Shown here one piece after another: positions 38,401-61,414 of a stretch of DNA of 64,000 bases. Under the pieces are notes generated by a model. That model worked only from the letters and a program-made list of their open reading frames with translations. It had not been told where the DNA came from and ran no database searches. Position 1 is the first letter of the stretch, and each line of letters begins with the position of its first letter. Source of the DNA: Larimichthys crocea (lineage: Eukaryota; Chordata; Actinopteri; Sciaenidae). A program made the position numbers and the translations under genes. The DNA is taken from the NCBI RefSeq assembly GCF_000972845.2, contig NC_040013.1:4082642-4146641 (forward strand), read 5' to 3'.

Positions 38401-40420
38401 GCCCCGCTCCTGCTCCTGGAGACTGCATTTGTGAGAGGCTGCCCATGTTACCGCTGAATTGTGAGTGCATGCCCGGGGAATGGAGAGCCTGCACATGACC
38501 ATCTCCTGGTATTCTCATGGGCTCCTGCATGCCCATGCCTGGCCTAAACATCATCCCAGCGCCGTTCTGCTGTAGCCCCATATCGTGGGGCCCTGATTCA
38601 TTACCTGCTCCACCCATACGCCGTGACATCATCTCCCCTGGTGGGTGGGACCCTTGGAACCAGGAGTTCTCCTGAGTTACATGAGGATTTTGTCCATCAA
38701 TGTTGGGCATCCTGCCACCATTCTCCCTGTCAAAACTGGGCTGAGGCATGCTCCCAACCGGGCCTCCGTGAGCCATTGGGCCAGGAGGTACATCGCCATG
38801 GTGACCCAGCTGCTGTAGACTGGGCTGCCTCATCCTCTGCTGCTGGTTGCGAGAGGCCATCTGTTTTATCATCATGGCTGCATTCTGGCGCTGCTGCAGA
38901 GACTGCTGTTCAGGCCCTGGATGCTGCAGGGGACCTGGTGGGAAACCTTCACTCACAGGTGGGGTGAACTCTCCAGGCAGGCCGGGGTAGGCAGAGGGAG
39001 AGAGGTGGTTATCCATACCACCACACCAGCCTTCACCGCCATGTGCATTTGGAAAGTCAAATCTAGGCCTTTTCGCCATGTTCATATAAGGAGAGTCAAA
39101 GTGTTGCAGCCTCTGATTCGGGGGTTGTTGGGAGGGAGGAGGAGCTGGCTGTTGCATATTAAACATGGGGTCCCCATAGGGGTGCAGACCCCTATTTTCC
39201 AGTCTGTGAATGGGATATTCAAACTGGTTGTGTTGGCCAGGCATCATGACCCCTCCGTCCAGAATGTTAGGGTTAGAGCCGGGCTCAGCCTGAGGGGGTC
39301 TGGGGAGGCCAGGGGGACATGAGTTCTGTCTGGCTATCAAGCCAGCCTGTTGTTGCTGCTGCATGAGAGGATGTCTTGCATTGACCCCCGGCTCCATTCC
39401 CACGGGCATCTTCCGGCCATTTCCAAAACGTTCAAAAAACACTCCATGTTGAGGCTGCTGGGGCTGCGGTGGTGGCTGGTGTCCCTTAGAGATGCCCTGC
39501 ATACCTGGTGTCCGTGGCATGCCAGGGTTCCCCGGGAAATTCCCACTGGGAACTGGCCTCCCTGGCCCAAAATGGGGTAACTGAGAATCTGATTCTGATG
39601 GGGAAAATACATGTACATCAAAATGTCCAGATGGAGGCTCGCTTGGGAAGTTATACTCTAAGCCCTCCACGGCTCCTTGGTTGGGCATCCGCCGAGGCTC
39701 CAGGCCATGAGACTCAGAGGAGGAGGATGAGGAGGATGGGAGACCGTGGAAGGATGCTGCTCTGTTAGGTGACTGGTCCAGGGGTAGACAGGGGGCAGGG
39801 ACAGCATGGCTGCCACTAGGAGGCCCATGATGTTGAAAGTCAGGCATGTTACCAGGCCGCTGCTGCTGCTGCTGCTGCTGGGGAAAGCCATCTCCTGCCT
39901 GTCCCTCAGCGAGAGGATCAAATCCTTCTCCGAAGCCCTGCTGTGGTCCCATGCCATTGTTGTTGTAGCCCATTAGCCTGCCACCATGTAGGCATGATGA
40001 CCCTGGCTCAGGGCCTCCAAAATTCCCACTGAAATGCGGGTGAGGTTGGTGGGGGTGAGGTTGATGGCCGTGAGGATGTCCTTGATGAGGTTGCTGGTTG
40101 TTAAAAAATCCATGCATGGGTCCTTGCTGCGGCTGCTGCTGCTGCTGCTGCTGAAGTCCGCTGCCTGCATGCATGTCCGAGTGGCCCCGCGGGTGAAAGC
40201 CCCCGTACTGCTCTCCGTTCATGTTCATATTGAGCCCGAGCATTTGCGGCTCACTCAGAGGGCCCATGCCGGGTTCCACGGCTCCCGGTGGGCCTCCAGC
40301 GTGAAAACCTGGGCTTTTATAATGGGAGCCCATGTTCAGTCTCGGTTGGTTTATGTTTCTCTCTGACTGGCCAGGGTTTCTGCTATTAATCTGAGAACCA
40401 AACTGCTCCAGCCCAAACAT
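25594..40420 (-). CDS. mn1: mn1, MN1 transcriptional co-regulator (two-exon gene, spliced)
   Basis: The coding sequence joins 40420-36883 to 25805-25594, giving 1249 residues plus stop (human MN1 is about 1320). The product is a largely disordered nuclear co-regulator that acts with EP300/NCOA3-type coactivators and has no DNA-binding domain of its own. That role is known from mammals. The start is the ATG at 40420, giving MFGLEQF like the mammalian protein; the frame extends 12 bases further upstream only through a TTG codon. The intron sits after codon 1179 in phase 1 with GT-AG borders (GAAG|GTAAAT and TTTTGCAG|AATCGG), the same position as in human. The neighbour pitpnb matches human synteny. 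In humans the gene is the partner in MN1-ETV6 leukaemia fusions and truncation of its C-terminus causes CEBALID syndrome (established knowledge). Confidence 0.97.
29062..29099. repeat. (CA)n microsatellite
   Basis: Pure CA array of about 19 units in mn1 intron 1. Confidence 0.95.
31946..31982. repeat. (CA)n microsatellite
   Basis: Pure CA array of about 18 units in mn1 intron 1. Confidence 0.95.
35377..35420. repeat. (AAAT)n tetranucleotide repeat
   Basis: About eleven AAAT units preceded by TATATATA. A shorter run recurs at 35501-35513. Confidence 0.93.
36883..40420 (-). CDS. mn1: mn1 coding exon 1 (residues 1-1179 plus one base)
   Basis: One large exon encodes most of MN1. Going N to C: the MFGLEQF start; a first Gln run at about 90-96; a His/Pro/Gly-rich segment at about 110-130; a second Gln run at about 181-187; conserved [20 protein letters not shown] at about 207-226; HGVFFERF at about 325-332; [12 protein letters not shown] at about 399-410; and [20 protein letters not shown] at about 510-529. 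Then come the conserved [13 protein letters not shown] block and [20 protein letters not shown] (about 737-776), a basic NLS-like GRGRGRRKR (about 875-883), and [20 protein letters not shown] (about 1073-1092). All of these blocks occur in the same order in mammalian MN1. The exon ends AGTAAAGAAG before GTAAAT. The long Gln tract that mammals carry just before QRQNAA is reduced here to two Gln. Confidence 0.97.
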
Positions 40421-41640
40421 ACTCCCCTGCAATCAATCCCACATGACGGCCAGTTTGCCAGACATCGGCACACTGTCTGTTTTTCCGTCTGTCTCCAAGA
40501 GCGAAAAAAAAAAAAAAAAAACGATATTGAAAAAAAAAAAAAACTATTCAAATGTTTCAAACACAAAACTGATTAAACTATTTTATCTACTTCAAATGTT
40601 AAAACTCACCGAATAAGTTCTCATTGTTGTGGATCAATTGTTTTTGTTTTTCAACTTCTCCAAGGACGCGGAGGAGAGAGGGGACAGTGTCCAAATACGC
40701 ACTTAAACCGTGTCCCTGTTCGCGTATTTACGCGTGCACTTGACTTGCTCTTCTTCTCGCCTTTGACTAAGAAAACTGAGAGAAAACGCTGCTATTTAAC
40801 TCGCTGCACGGCTGACCTATAATAATCCAAAGTTTGCTCTGTGCGCATTTCTTCAGGACGAACATGACACAAAAACATCTCACTAACAAACTCGAACGGG
40901 AGCGCACGAGAATTTGGAGCGATCAAACAGGGAATACGGCGATTTCTGTCAGCTAATTCATTATTCCAGTCCGATGTTAAATGTCCCAGAGCGGCGACTT
41001 TTTGTAGAAGGTCCCATACTGGAAACAAGGAAAAAGTCCAAATGCAGCCGTTTAGTTCAAACTACCTCTGTGGCTTTGAGGTGGGGAAAAAATCTTTATT
41101 TATGTTGCCCACCGGTGTCATTCAAAATCTCAACTGCTTGAGCAGGCACGTAGCCAAAAGTCCAGTGTGATGGAAAGTCCACAAACACGGATCTCCAACC
41201 CAAGGCACCGGAGAACCGGAGCGTCCGTCTTTACGCGACCTGAACCCGGAGCAGAGCGGCGTGCACTACCCGCACTCCACAACTACGGAGCGGCTTGACA
41301 GCATCCTTCACCCGCTGCCGGTCATGCGCCTTTGCAGTGGAAGCAGCGCCTTTGCTTTAAGTCCTTTCCGATTGCGTTTCGTTCCTAACGTGTGCGTCCC
41401 TCCGTTTACCCGACTCTTGTCTGGTGTGGTCTGAGTGCACTTGGGGAGCGATTCACAGATACACTCACACTCCGCTCTGCCGCTTGGCGCTGTGTGAGAT
41501 CAGCGCGTCCAGAGGATCCAGCAACAAGTTTTGCATTTCTACAGCCTCTTCCATCCATGAGGTCCCAACCAATCAGAGAGAGCAAAGAAAGCTTGGTGGG
41601 GCGGGACAAATGCTTTTAAGGTGGTCCGTGGAGTCAATGA
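40421..41640 (-). promoter_or_regulatory. mn1: CpG-rich 5' UTR and candidate promoter of mn1
   Basis: This is one of the most CpG-dense stretches in the window, particularly 40660-41560. Its distal end holds a CCAAT box (41569-41575), a GC box GGGGCGGG (41598-41605) and a TTAAAAG element (about 41613-41619). If these are core promoter elements, transcription would start near 41500 and the 5' UTR would be about 1 kb, comparable to the long 5' UTR known for human MN1. The start site is inferred only. Confidence 0.45.
40433..40465 (-). promoter_or_regulatory. mn1: upstream ORF of 10 codons before the mn1 start
   Basis: On the minus strand, ATG at 40465-40463 opens a 10-codon frame (MSGKLAVMWD) that stops with TGA at 40435-40433, twelve bases before the mn1 ATG. 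A second in-frame ATG lies inside it. If this part of the leader is unspliced, ribosomes must pass or translate it before reaching mn1. Confidence 0.6.
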
Positions 41641-43630
41641 GCTTGTGAACGCTTGTGCGTAAATCACATTTTCAGGAATGGCTTTCACTTTTAAAACGTG
41701 GTGTTTTGACCAAAACATCGAGCGCACTGTTTTCACATTAAGCACAGTTTGAACTGGGTGCAGCCTCGCAGATAATAATTCTTTTTTTGTTGTTGTTGTT
41801 GTTCATTAAACCACATGAACAACACTCCTGCAACTCTCATCTCATCCACTGGAATAACTTGAAGTGAATTTGTGCACGCTGCTCTTTTTGCATGCAGCTT
41901 CAGACCTCTTCACTTCTATGAACAAACCTGATTTTTGCAGGCATATGACTCAGTCACTTCACATCTCCACTGAAACATGTTTGCAACAATATATCAGACA
42001 ATAACTCCCAACCTGAAGGAAAACAGACGTAGCGACACCAAAAAAAACGAGTAATCCGCTGTGCACTGGGTTTCTAACTAAAACACACATCCTCAGATCA
42101 CAGACTGGATGTTATATGTTCTCATGTGTGAGATGAATCTGAAAAATAATCTGCAAAACAATGAAGCAGTCCTTGTTTTGCAGCAGGTGCTGACTATCTG
42201 AGCTCATATTGATGTTGGGATTAAAGGTATAAATTAGACTAATATTATCAAGTGACTCGCTCACACCCCTGTGACCAATCAAACTCGTCTTGTGTGTGAA
42301 TCTGTGTCCCAAAGGTGTAAAAAAAAAAAAATCCTCCTTAAAAGACAATCTGAACTAAATCATGTGGATGATATTGGGCTTCGGTTCCGATAATCAATAG
42401 CATTCTCCTGGTATGATAGTCTGCATTTATTTTATTCTGCACGGTTAAATTAGGCTCGTTTGCTTCATGGGTTAATTAGCTGTTAGGCCTGAAACAGAAG
42501 AGGTTATCTGCGTGAGGTTAAGTGGCGCAATCACCTCAGATAAGACATGAAATTATTGCAAAATAAATCTTCATGTGAGAGTCCCAGAATAAAGTGTGTG
42601 TGGCCTTTCATTGTGTTTTAATAAGACATACTTTCTGACATATTTGAATTTGTGTCAAACGTTTTATTTACTCTTATGTAATTCAGAATGCAGCTCCACA
42701 CATCTGTTTGTCCTTTTGTGGATGCATTTAAGATTTGGGTCTTTGGGTCTTTGTCCTTCATTTCATTGTGCGAAACAGCTGCACAAAATGAAAAAAAAAA
42801 AAAAAAGTATTTTAAATATTTCAAACGAATGCTGAGAGGAATGTGTGTACGTGATGTGGAGCTTCACCTCCTGAGATTCAGAGAAGTCTGTATTTTATTT
42901 CAAATAAAGCTGGAGACACTAAACAAAATGTACTTCCATATTTCTTTTGGTTAAAGGAGAACACCACACTATCCTTTCCCCGACAGTGTGGACAGTGGCC
43001 ATGTAGAGAATCTGGTGTCAGACACATTTTTTTTTTTTATTGGAGGGGGTAAAAAACCAAGAGGACTTTTTACCAAACAGACACAGTGCCACCTAGCGGC
43101 TGGCGTCAGAGAGAGCGCAGGAGAAATGTCCACTTTCATGCTGAAGCACTCAGAAAATATTATTAGATCTAATGAGGCGTATACATCTAAGCTGGTGCAT
43201 GCTGTAAATAGAGTTTAAAAAAAATCTAAATATGAATATATGGAAAACAAAGATTACATATTTAGTCTATAAATCATGTCAATTCCTATAATATACTTGT
43301 GGAAAGTGTGGAAAGATGCATTATTACTTAGTCTGTTTTATTTTGAAAAGTATATGATAAATGTTATTTTAAGGGGAACAGTAGGAACTCAGTCAGAGTT
43401 GTGCAACATAACAGAAAGTAATCAGTAACTGAGGTCAACATGTTTCTTTTTCTTCTGGAACAACCCAAGCTGAGCTAAACAGGGAAGAATATAATGTCTG
43501 TGCAGGATTTTTCACAATAAATGTCCTAGATTTGCAAATATAATCAGCTACTCTATAAAACACTGTGGTGTTGTGGAGGTTTCAGCCAATGGGTGGAGTA
43601 CAAAAGATGGAGGTTTTACTTATAAGTGTG

Positions 43631-43714
43631 TCACAACCTGCTGGCAGCTAAAGGAGAAGGATGTATGTCAAGTCACAACCTGCTGGCAGCTAAAGGAGAA
43701 GGATGTATGTCAAG
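43631..43714. repeat. exact tandem duplication of a 42-bp unit
   Basis: The unit TCACAACCTGCTGGCAGCTA... runs 43631-43672 and repeats without change at 43673-43714. The copies are identical, so the duplication is recent or conserved by conversion. Confidence 0.97.
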
Positions 43715-43762
43715 GCTGAGGCTGGAGACAGGTCAGGACAAGGCACTGAAATGTGCTGGGAC

Positions 43763-43763
<1 letters not shown>

Positions 43764-43840
<77 letters not shown>
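43764..43840. repeat. long (GT)n microsatellite
   Basis: An uninterrupted GT array of about 38 units, the longest pure dinucleotide array in the window. It is probably highly polymorphic. Confidence 0.97.
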
Positions 43841-43841
<1 letters not shown>

Positions 43842-46343
43842 AATCCCTGCAGCTGACAGGACAGCAGCTCAGAGCAACGAGGCAGGCGCAGAGAAGGGCG
43901 TCTGTGTTTTGAAGGAGACATGGTGTAAAAGTATCTGTCTTCTCGAGGAGGAGGAAGGTGAAGCACGTTGAGATGTTCTGACGGTTGCTGGGCTAAAAAA
44001 AAAACACACACACACACAGCCTTTTCTTAGTATCACCTTGCATATGGAATACCTAAACATCTGAGAGACAGGCTGGATGTGGCGTTCGAGTTTGACCCAA
44101 AAGTGTGCGCGTATCGAGCTGCCATCGCTGCTCTGTGAATTCCCTCATAACACCAGGATGGATGTTCATTTCCCAGCTGATAAAGGCACCACCAAATCCC
44201 ATTTACAACACTAGGAACGAGTGTTATGCAGCTCAACAGCACAAAGAAGAGGGGGAATAAAAATCAAGATATGGTTCCAATCCCCCGGCGATACAGTTCC
44301 TTCTAGCTCTGTCTACAGACTTATCAAATGGAGACAGACAAGTTAAGTATGACAAACCGATGGCATGGTCTCTTTCCCCCTGAGTCCCCAGTGATGATAA
44401 ATGCAGCTCAGAGCTGCTGCTGAGGCGACTTCATGACAATGGACAGTCTACAGGCTTTCAGGCCGTGTCACAATACCACTCTTCTCTGCAGTGATTTAGA
44501 ACTCAATTTGTCTCAATATTTTACTCAGCAGGATAAGATAGCAGGAGTGGGCGCCCCTTCCCTACTCTTAATCCACAGTGTTAAGCTTTTCCTCAGATAG
44601 ACATATATTACCGTGGGGGTTTCCCAAAGAGACAGTTCCTTCCCCTGTTGGCAGGGACAGCGTCCTGTGCAGTTCGGTTAGTGTGGAGCGGAGCTTCACT
44701 GTGTTCTCCATGGGCCTGTCACTCAGCCGAGCCATCACAACTCCCTGGGTCAGGATGGGTTAAGCAGCATCTGTCATCCAGAGAAGCACCATTGTATTAA
44801 GGGGAGGGATAGCGACATAGACTCCCTCCCACCCCGCCCGTCTCTCTCCGCGTCGGTTGGCTCCGCACCTCTTCCACCTCTCCCAGAACAACAGGAAAAC
44901 TCAGGAGAATCTCTGCGGGCTAAACTTGACCCCAAACCCCGGAAGATGAGGAAACACTCGTGACATCACTGCCATCCCCTGTAGAAGCCAAAAATAACTT
45001 TCCTCTCCAAGAAAACCTGCAAGCCCCCCTGAACAAATCTGGCCCTGATGGGAGGTCACGCATTGTACACAAACGTGGCGGGGATGAAGCAAAGTTGGAG
45101 CTAAATCTTCACTGTGCCACTTCCTCTCATCCCACTGGGTCATTTTGTAGCAGGAAATGCAGCCGGGTGGTGCAAGGAACAGTGGTACAGCTTCATTTTC
45201 AAATAGTTGAAAGCCCGTACGATTCATTCTGACACATTTAAGAATATTTAAATACTTCTGCTCATGTATGGAAGTAATAAGCTGGATGTTCTGGCTACCA
45301 CAAAGTGTTTTTAGCTCTGAACATTTAGTCTTTCATGGGCATCATGCCTGGATGTCCTGCTATGTCAATCTCCCTTTGAGATTCATTTCTTCTCTTCATC
45401 TGTTGCCTCGTCTATTTAAAATGACGAGGGCTCACTCATGACATGGCCCTTCATCTTCTCTGGGAGGGAGACACATGGATGGATGGATTCATGCCTACTG
45501 TAGACTACTGCGAGTTGCCACTTAACAGGAGGTGTGTGGGCGAGTCTGCCCATCTCCGCTTTTAGAAACAACATTATTCGCTTGTTCTGGGGCAGATATG
45601 ACTGATTTCCTTGCAGCAGGCACATGTGACCATTCCTTCATAAACAATAAAAAAAAAAAAAAAGTTAAAAAAAAAAGGCGGATATCTCAGCCAGCAGACT
45701 GGCGGCTCTTCCTGCTCTTTAGCACGAATTCCGCTGTTATTGTGTGACTCTTCTGACCCGCGGGTCACTGAAAGTCTAGTCCAGGCTGGACTCACTGATA
45801 ACTTCAGTGAAGGGATGTTTATCCTGTCTGATGTGCATTTTACAGGAGAGAACGAATACTTTCAGTCCGGCCTCGGCCCTGCTTTAAGCCGCTTTAAAGC
45901 TGCATATGTTTTAGAAGATGAACGATGAGCCGACATTTTACAAGGGGAGAAACAGAACGCTGGCAGAGCTCTACAGCCAATCTATAAGCATGCCCATGGG
46001 CCTGAAGTCAACATGAACGGAACAAGGAGAAAAAAAAAAAATCGGCCCGAGTTATTATAGCTTTGTATTTTTCACGAGTTTTAGTTTTTAAAAAAATGTA
46101 TTTTCACAGTGGGTTTGTTTCTTTCTGTGCGGTTTCGATTGTTTGAAATGTTTGGTTTCACTTTTGTTTTTATTCTGTGTAGAGAGATTACAGTACAGAC
46201 ACATCACATTTACATTGAAATTGAGCCAAAGGCTAATTTATTTTTATTTCAGTTATCTAAAATTAGTTGAATCTAAGTCTAAGTCTAGTTTTAGTTAAAC
46301 CTGGTTCTATCGTATCCCCTTCAATCTCCAACAATCGGCGACA

Positions 46344-46612
46344 GGAGCTTTAGGGATTTGGCTTGGAAACCAGAGGGAGGCCAGTTCAAGTCCAGTCCAT
46401 GGACCAAAAGTATCAGTATCAGTTCACCTTCTGAGCACTGCCGAGGTGCTCTTGAGCAAGATACCAAACACTTAAGTGCTCCCAGGGCTGACCATCACTC
46501 CACCATTTCTCCACATTTGCATGTCAATGTCTGTCTATGTGTGTGGTATTATTATCTATGTATGTAAAAACCTGGTGAAAAAAGAATTTCCCCTCGAGGG
46601 ATCAATAAATTC
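46344..46612 (+). mobile_element. tRNA-derived SINE (teleost type)
   Basis: A tRNA-like head contains a B-box-like AGTTCAAGTCC (46383-46393). It is followed by the phrase CTGCCGAGGTGCTCTTGAGC (46439-46458) that is typical of a common fish SINE body, and ends with AATTTCCCCTCGAGGGATCA followed by ATAAAT (46585-46610), a LINE-like 3' tail. The match is by memory of the family, not by search. It lies just beyond the probable 3' end of pitpnb. Confidence 0.7.
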
Positions 46613-46680
46613 TCTTCTGTTCCAACCACCTGCGTACAATCAGACCACCACGCACAATCTAAAATATTTCCAGACAAAAA

Positions 46681-46686
46681 TTTATT
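46681..46686 (-). terminator. pitpnb: candidate distal polyadenylation signal of pitpnb
   Basis: AATAAA on the minus strand within an AT-rich segment about 2.75 kb after the stop codon. A proximal alternative is at 47768-47773. Confidence 0.3.
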
Positions 46687-49436
46687 TGATATTTCGATAC
46701 AATATGTAGACTTTAATGGCACAAAGAAAAAAAAAAAAGATCTACAGAAAGAAAAGGCACAAGATGTTATACATTCACTACCATGTCCCCTGAATTTCAT
46801 AAGCTGATCAGACATTTAAAAAAGCAGCCGGTTCAGAAATTAAACAGTTGTAGATTTCATAAATTAGGTTAAGACTGTACAGTTGCTTTGTGAATACTTC
46901 CTCTCCCCCGTATCATCGTCTTAACAGATGGTGACCCATTGATTCAAGTTGTTCTCTTCAGCCACCGGGTCCTCTATTCAACAGACAGCAGGAATCATTA
47001 AGATAGACTTGGAAACATTGATTACACCGATTGTTTCACTCGTTTCTCTCTCGGAGATGTACGAACACAATCCCAGTACAGTATTAAAGTCGACTGTTCG
47101 TCTCACGTGACGACAGAACAGAGCGTTACAAACACTTCCAATCATGTACAAACTGGATTTTTTTCCCCCCACAGAAAAGGATAAAGTACAGTAAAAGGCA
47201 GCCTGCTGTTTTGGGGCAACTGATGAGTAACAATATCAAAAATATCCTCGTGTCATTTTGTTTACCTGAGAAGATTCTGTTATGAAAAAAATAATAAAAA
47301 TGTTGCCTCCCAATTTTCCTATATCACCACCGCTGAAGTCACGTAAACACATCAGAAATCCATGCACGCTCTTTGGACAGACCAATGACCCATTACTGAG
47401 GAAGCGATCGCATTCCCTCATACAGTTAACAGAAAATAAAAACATCAGGATCTTTGAACAGAGTATTTCATTACAAATGTCTTGAAAAGGAAAATAGAGC
47501 TCTGAAAACAAAAAAAACCCCCAAATTCCTGTTGCACAATTTAAGACATTGAAACAACACAAAAAACCCACATGTAAGGATCAAATGAGGAAAACCACTT
47601 GTACTATATATAAGTTTGTAACACTAGAGAGTAACACTGTAGGCCAGTGCCACATGATTGTGAAGCCTAAGGCGAGAAAGTGCAACTATGGAGTTGAAAA
47701 GTCATTAATATGGCATATCCATCAAAACGGCTGATCTGAGGCAAAGATGTAAAAATAAACTGCAGCCTTTATTTTGCGGGAACAACAACAACACAACACT
47801 GTACGGGCTGTTCTGGCTGCGACGTACACATTTTTGCTTTGCTGAAGGGATTGCACTTGCTCAGGCGCTGTGACACGTGTCAGGAAAACATGAAGGGAAT
47901 CACATGCGAGGAAAAAGACAAAAGTCACAAACACAAACAACTTGTTTTCTCTCTGTCCGCCGTGGTTTACTCCTAACAAGTAGCAGCTAATATCTAATGC
48001 TAACCATTTGGTGTCAGGAAAAAAAAAGTTTGCCAGTCAGAAACAACGAGGGAGGTAGCTAGAGCGATAAGCTGGCAGCAGAGGTACAACAGGTAAAAAA
48101 AAAAATTAAGGCAAGCAGTGTGTGGTGCTGGTGTCGACTGGGCACTGACTGGTGAGGCTGTTATGAATCTGTAAACACACCTAGAATGACGCAGAAAGAA
48201 AACAGTCCACCCCGGGAGAACCAGATGAGTGAGACGGGCCTCTGGGGTGGGCTGGGTGAGGGGAGGTGGAGCGGTGTGGTGTGGTGCGGTGCAGTTTGGC
48301 TTGTGACAGAGGCTGGAGGGGTGTAGCACCATCTGTAGCTGTTTTTCAGTGCAGTGTGTGTTTTTTTTTTCCTCCCCTTCTTTCTCTGGGGACATCTGTT
48401 AAGGAGGTGAATGCTGTGTTATATGTTATGTGTGACTGTCTTCAGAATAGGGTGTGTGTGTGTGTGTGTCAGTGAGAGCTGTAAACACTTTCAAAGTAAC
48501 ATCCTTTAGCTGAACGAGCTTGCATGGATCTGCCCAGCTTGAGCTTTTAAGAGATCAGTCACCGCAAAGGCATCCACACCTGCGAGTGGATGATTTCACA
48601 TGTTTGTCCTCATGTGCGTGATGTATATGTGGCACATGCATATATACGTGTGTGTGTGGGTGGGAGTTTCTATTAAATGGTACGAGAGTGAGAGTGAATA
48701 CCTGTACGGACATGATTGTCAGTGTTAATAAGATGCAGTGCTTTGGGTAAGGTGAGGGAGGGAGGGGAGGGGGGGGTAAGGATTACAATGGGCCAAGGCG
48801 CCAAGGCTGTTAGTAATCTCTTAATGGAGGCTGTGGCAGGAAGGAACATGAGTATGACAAACAGACTCATGCTGGGGAATGCAAACCACAGAGCCACAGT
48901 GTGTACAGTTAAAACCAAGGAGGAGACAAAGAGAGGTCAGCCGGGGCATCGTCTTGAGAGGAATGTTTCGGAGATAACGCAAAAAAAAGGATAATCAAAA
49001 TAATATTTGGTCTGATACTTGCAGCTGTGGAATCAAGCCAATGAATTTGCTTTCTGTACTAAATTATCTCGGCTGCAAGTAGCTCCTCTTCGTATCTCTC
49101 CAGAAGGCTCGTCGATAACATGATGCTGATATAGCTTGGCCTTCCTCGGCCCGGGAGATCAAAATTAGTCTTATCAGCTAGGATCGTGTCGGTTTCTAAA
49201 AATCAATTCCTTAGTGTATAGAATGTCTATGATTGGGTGCAAGTCAAGGGATCTGCTCTATTGATTTGCAGGTAGCAGAGGCTCCCTCCTCCTTCTCCTC
49301 CTCCACAGCCGGAATGGTTTCAGGTAAAAGAGAAAAAGAAAAAAAAAAGAAATGGCACCAAAGAAGGCCCTCTTAGCAGCCCCTCTTAGTCTCCATGGCT
49401 GCTGTCATCGTGGGTGTTTAAAATCCTTTGCCGTTC
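46681..49436 (-). other. pitpnb: probable pitpnb 3' untranslated region
   Basis: Starting just after the pitpnb stop codon, this stretch has no conserved frame. It carries minus-strand AATAAA signals at 47768-47773 and 46681-46686. The extent is inferred; mammalian PITPNB also has a 3' UTR of a few kilobases. It contains a GT array near 48451-48469. Confidence 0.4.
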
Positions 49437-60114
<10,678 letters not shown>

Positions 60115-61414
60115 CTGCAAAAGAGAGAAAAGTGTGGTAATATTCACGCAACACAGTTTTAAATTAAGTAGATTATTAACTCCAAACATGGCTTTATATT
60201 AAAAAAAAGCTGCAGAAACACATAATTAAATTAAATTTATGCAATTAGGGCATTGTTCAAAGCGTACAAAACGTTTAAAAAAAAAATGAATTAATCTCTT
60301 GCAATGCAGCAAAAATGAGTCAGTGCAGAAGAAGAAGTAATGCCACCCAGGTTTCATCGTAACGTCGAGTATAAAGAACAGGAAGCCGGTCGCTGTCACT
60401 CTTCCTGAGATAAAAAAAAATATCCCAACCCTAGTTTGACACACTGCTGACTTCAGCGAGATGAGCGGATCCTATCACTAGACCAAAGTAGAACAGATAG
60501 AGCTGAGTAAAGCTGAGATTGAATCTGGTCCAGAGATGTAGAAAAGTCCCAATGAGAAGAGGCATGAGGGGGAAGAGGCATGGCAATGTAAGCGGTGGGG
60601 CCAGAAAAACAGCTTATGAACAAGAAATGTGCTGCACAGACCAGTGACTGAGCATTTTGTAAAAGAAAAACAACATCATAACAAGTGTACTGCAACTTTT
60701 TCCCTTCAAGTCTCAACAGAACTCTTTCAGGGTGTGGCATGACCGAACCAATTGCAACATTTGCCCTGATGACATGTCAGTCAGTGACCACTAACCACAC
60801 GGTGAGAGAGAGAGAGAAAAAAATCAAGAGGCAGAGGAAGTTCTCTGAAAGCATAAATCTGAACTCTATCCTGACATACGAACACTCGGCGCAGCATCTC
60901 TGATGATCATCGTATCTTTTGTGCTCCTGTGGCAAACCACACGACGACAGTGAGAATTTGTACTCTGTCCAGAATTAACACTATTCTCTTAACTTCATCT
61001 TTATTATGTCACCCAGTGACAGATTGGGCTTTTTATCTCTGCAAGCTGCTACGACAAGGCCAATGACATCTCTACAGCAAGGCTTCGTGATGAGCGATGC
61101 CGACTTGCAACACAATCGAGGGCACGGGGCACATCACGCACACGAGTCTGAAGAATGAACCGGACAGGAGCATGGTGATTAAACGAGGAGCGATGAGCGC
61201 CTGGCGTTTAACACGTGTGAAGAACTTTACATGGATTTTGATGCATCTGCCTTCAGTGAGCGCTGGTGAGTGACCACCAACACTTAGATTAGAGTTCTGC
61301 TAATTACAGTAAGTCTTTGGTCACATTGGTGATTACGTGTGTTTCTCTAAACAAGCATTTATGTACTTAATCTAATCTATAGCTTACCAGAATCCTCATG
61401 CATCAATCCATTAA

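Larger units (their letters stand above)
41641..46343. other. intergenic region between mn1 and pitpnb
   Basis: No recognisable gene on either strand. The part at 42100-43600 is AT-rich and unique. It holds a 42-bp tandem duplication, a long GT array, and a unique, more GC-balanced stretch at 44380-45240 with no frame I recognise. Confidence 0.65.

Noticed and set aside
36894..39768. Several plus-strand frames of 70-140 residues opposite mn1 exon 1
   Set aside because: They are shadows of the mn1 coding exon on the opposite strand.
40421..40432. Upstream extension of the mn1 frame by four residues (MQGS)
   Set aside because: The first codon of that extension is TTG, not ATG. The ATG at 40420 gives the conserved MFGLEQF start.
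48000..48395. 131-residue minus-strand frame after pitpnb
   Set aside because: It lies in the presumed pitpnb 3' UTR, has biased low-complexity segments, and shows no recognisable domain.
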